This document shows positions 5,339 through 5,739 of a stretch of DNA of 5,739 bases, piece by piece; positions within the stretch are counted from its first letter, which is position 1; every line of letters starts with the position of its first letter. The translations under genes and the position numbers were made by a program. The stretch comes from Candidatus Thorarchaeota archaeon. GTDB taxonomy: Archaea > Asgardarchaeota > Thorarchaeia > Thorarchaeales > Thorarchaeaceae. The notes under the pieces are model-generated. The model saw only the letters and a program-made list of their open reading frames with translations. It searched no databases and was not told where the DNA came from. The stretch lies in NCBI GenBank assembly GCA_016840965.1, contig JAEORI010000016.1:1-5739 (forward strand). Direction: 5' to 3'.

Positions 5339-5354
5339 CATATTATCATATTGC
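5339..5354 (-). promoter_or_regulatory. TATA-like element between the VOC and SDR genes
   Basis: Read on the minus strand, AATATGATAATATG is an A/T-rich TATA-like stretch about 42 bases before the SDR ATG at 5304, which would give a leader of about 15 bases. If functional, the SDR gene has its own promoter even though it lies only 59 bases after the VOC gene. No terminator hairpin is visible in the gap, so read-through from the VOC gene is equally possible. Confidence 0.3.
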
Positions 5355-5363
5355 AGAGGAATC

Positions 5364-5739
5364 TTAACTCTGCAAACTTGAGGGCTCCCAAATCTCAATC
5401 TTATTCCCTTCAGAATCCATAAACCATGCGAATTTACCTTCAGGAGTTTCTTGAACTCCTCGCTCATCTACCTCGACACCTTTTGATTTCAAGTGAACCA
5501 CCATTCTGTCAATATCACTCACTACAAAATTAATCATCCAAGATGACTCACTAGGTTTGAAGTACTTTGTATCTTCAGGAAACGGACCCCATAATGTGTA
5601 TCCAGGTTTTGTCAAAGCCGACCACTTGAAATAGATATATCTCTCCTCATCAGGTTTGAGTCCAAGCTTCTCGATATACCACTTTTCGAGTGCCTTCGGG
5701 TCTCTCGACTCGAAGAACACTCCACCTATTCCTCTCACG
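5364..5739 (-). CDS. VOC/glyoxalase-fold protein (5' end at or beyond the window edge)
   Basis: At least 124 residues of the vicinal oxygen chelate superfamily, which covers glyoxalase I, bleomycin-resistance and extradiol dioxygenase-like proteins. Two beta-alpha-beta-beta-beta modules are visible: GIGGVFFESRDPKALEKWYIEKLGL (split at about 4-12 and 13-27) opens the first, and WMINFVVSDIDRMVVHLKSKGVEV (67-90) the second. It ends in the common GKFAWFMDSEGNKIEIWEP pattern (101-119), with Glu115 at the usual metal-ligand position. Length is normal for a single-domain member. A GTG at 5738-5736 could be the start, but homologues usually carry a few more residues before GIGGVFF, so the true start probably lies just outside the window. 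The enzyme or binding function is unknown. It is on the same strand as the SDR gene, 59 bases upstream of it. Confidence 0.88.
   Translation of the reverse strand, partial: VRGIGGVFFESRDPKALEKWYIEKLGLKPDEERYIYFKWSALTKPGYTLWGPFPEDTKYFKPSESSWMINFVVSDIDRMVVHLKSKGVEVDERGVQETPEGKFAWFMDSEGNKIEIWEPSSLQS

Overview
The window looks archaeal. Its proteins have archaeal-style sequences: a PadR regulator with an archaeal-looking N-terminal module, and a ribbon-helix-helix protein with a typical archaeal helix-turn-helix stretch. Upstream regions carry TATA-like A/T elements rather than bacterial -35/-10 pairs. GC content is moderate and AGA/AGG/CGA arginine codons are frequent. An Asgard (Thorarchaeia-like) or other mesophilic uncultivated archaeal lineage is my guess from general style only; no marker gene is present to prove it. 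No tRNA, rRNA, CRISPR array, insertion sequence or phage gene was seen.

Layout, left to right. Positions 1-524 (+) hold a possible tail of an upstream gene and two very small membrane proteins of 86 and 55 residues. These two are tandem paralogues: they align without gaps and share a C-W...E...F-H..Y-I pattern. They end at a hairpin followed by a T-tract (534-572). Next, on the minus strand, is a Kv-beta-like aldo/keto reductase (575-1573, TTG start). It is divergent from a PadR-family regulator (1725-2480, +). The 151-base divergent spacer carries a perfect 14-bp palindrome and a second inverted repeat, which are good candidate operators. Downstream on the plus strand follow an MBL-fold hydrolase (2533-3291) and a ribbon-helix-helix DNA-binding protein (about 3409-3753). 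The right third is on the minus strand: a VOC/glyoxalase-fold protein entering from beyond the window edge (5364-5739), then a 516-residue extended SDR epimerase/dehydratase with a C-terminal zinc-ribbon-like module (3754-5304). The SDR gene meets the ribbon-helix-helix gene stop codon to stop codon with no base between.

How the genes may work together. The reductase/PadR pair has the classic architecture of a divergently transcribed enzyme and its local repressor, with palindromes placed to control both promoters. The MBL hydrolase has its own TATA-like element and may or may not belong with it. The VOC and SDR genes may be co-transcribed, since they share a strand and lie 59 bases apart, but a promoter-like element sits between them. 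Substrates cannot be deduced for any of the enzymes. I see no complete known defence, mobile or biosynthetic system. The least explained items are the paired mini membrane proteins and the SDR-zinc-ribbon fusion.
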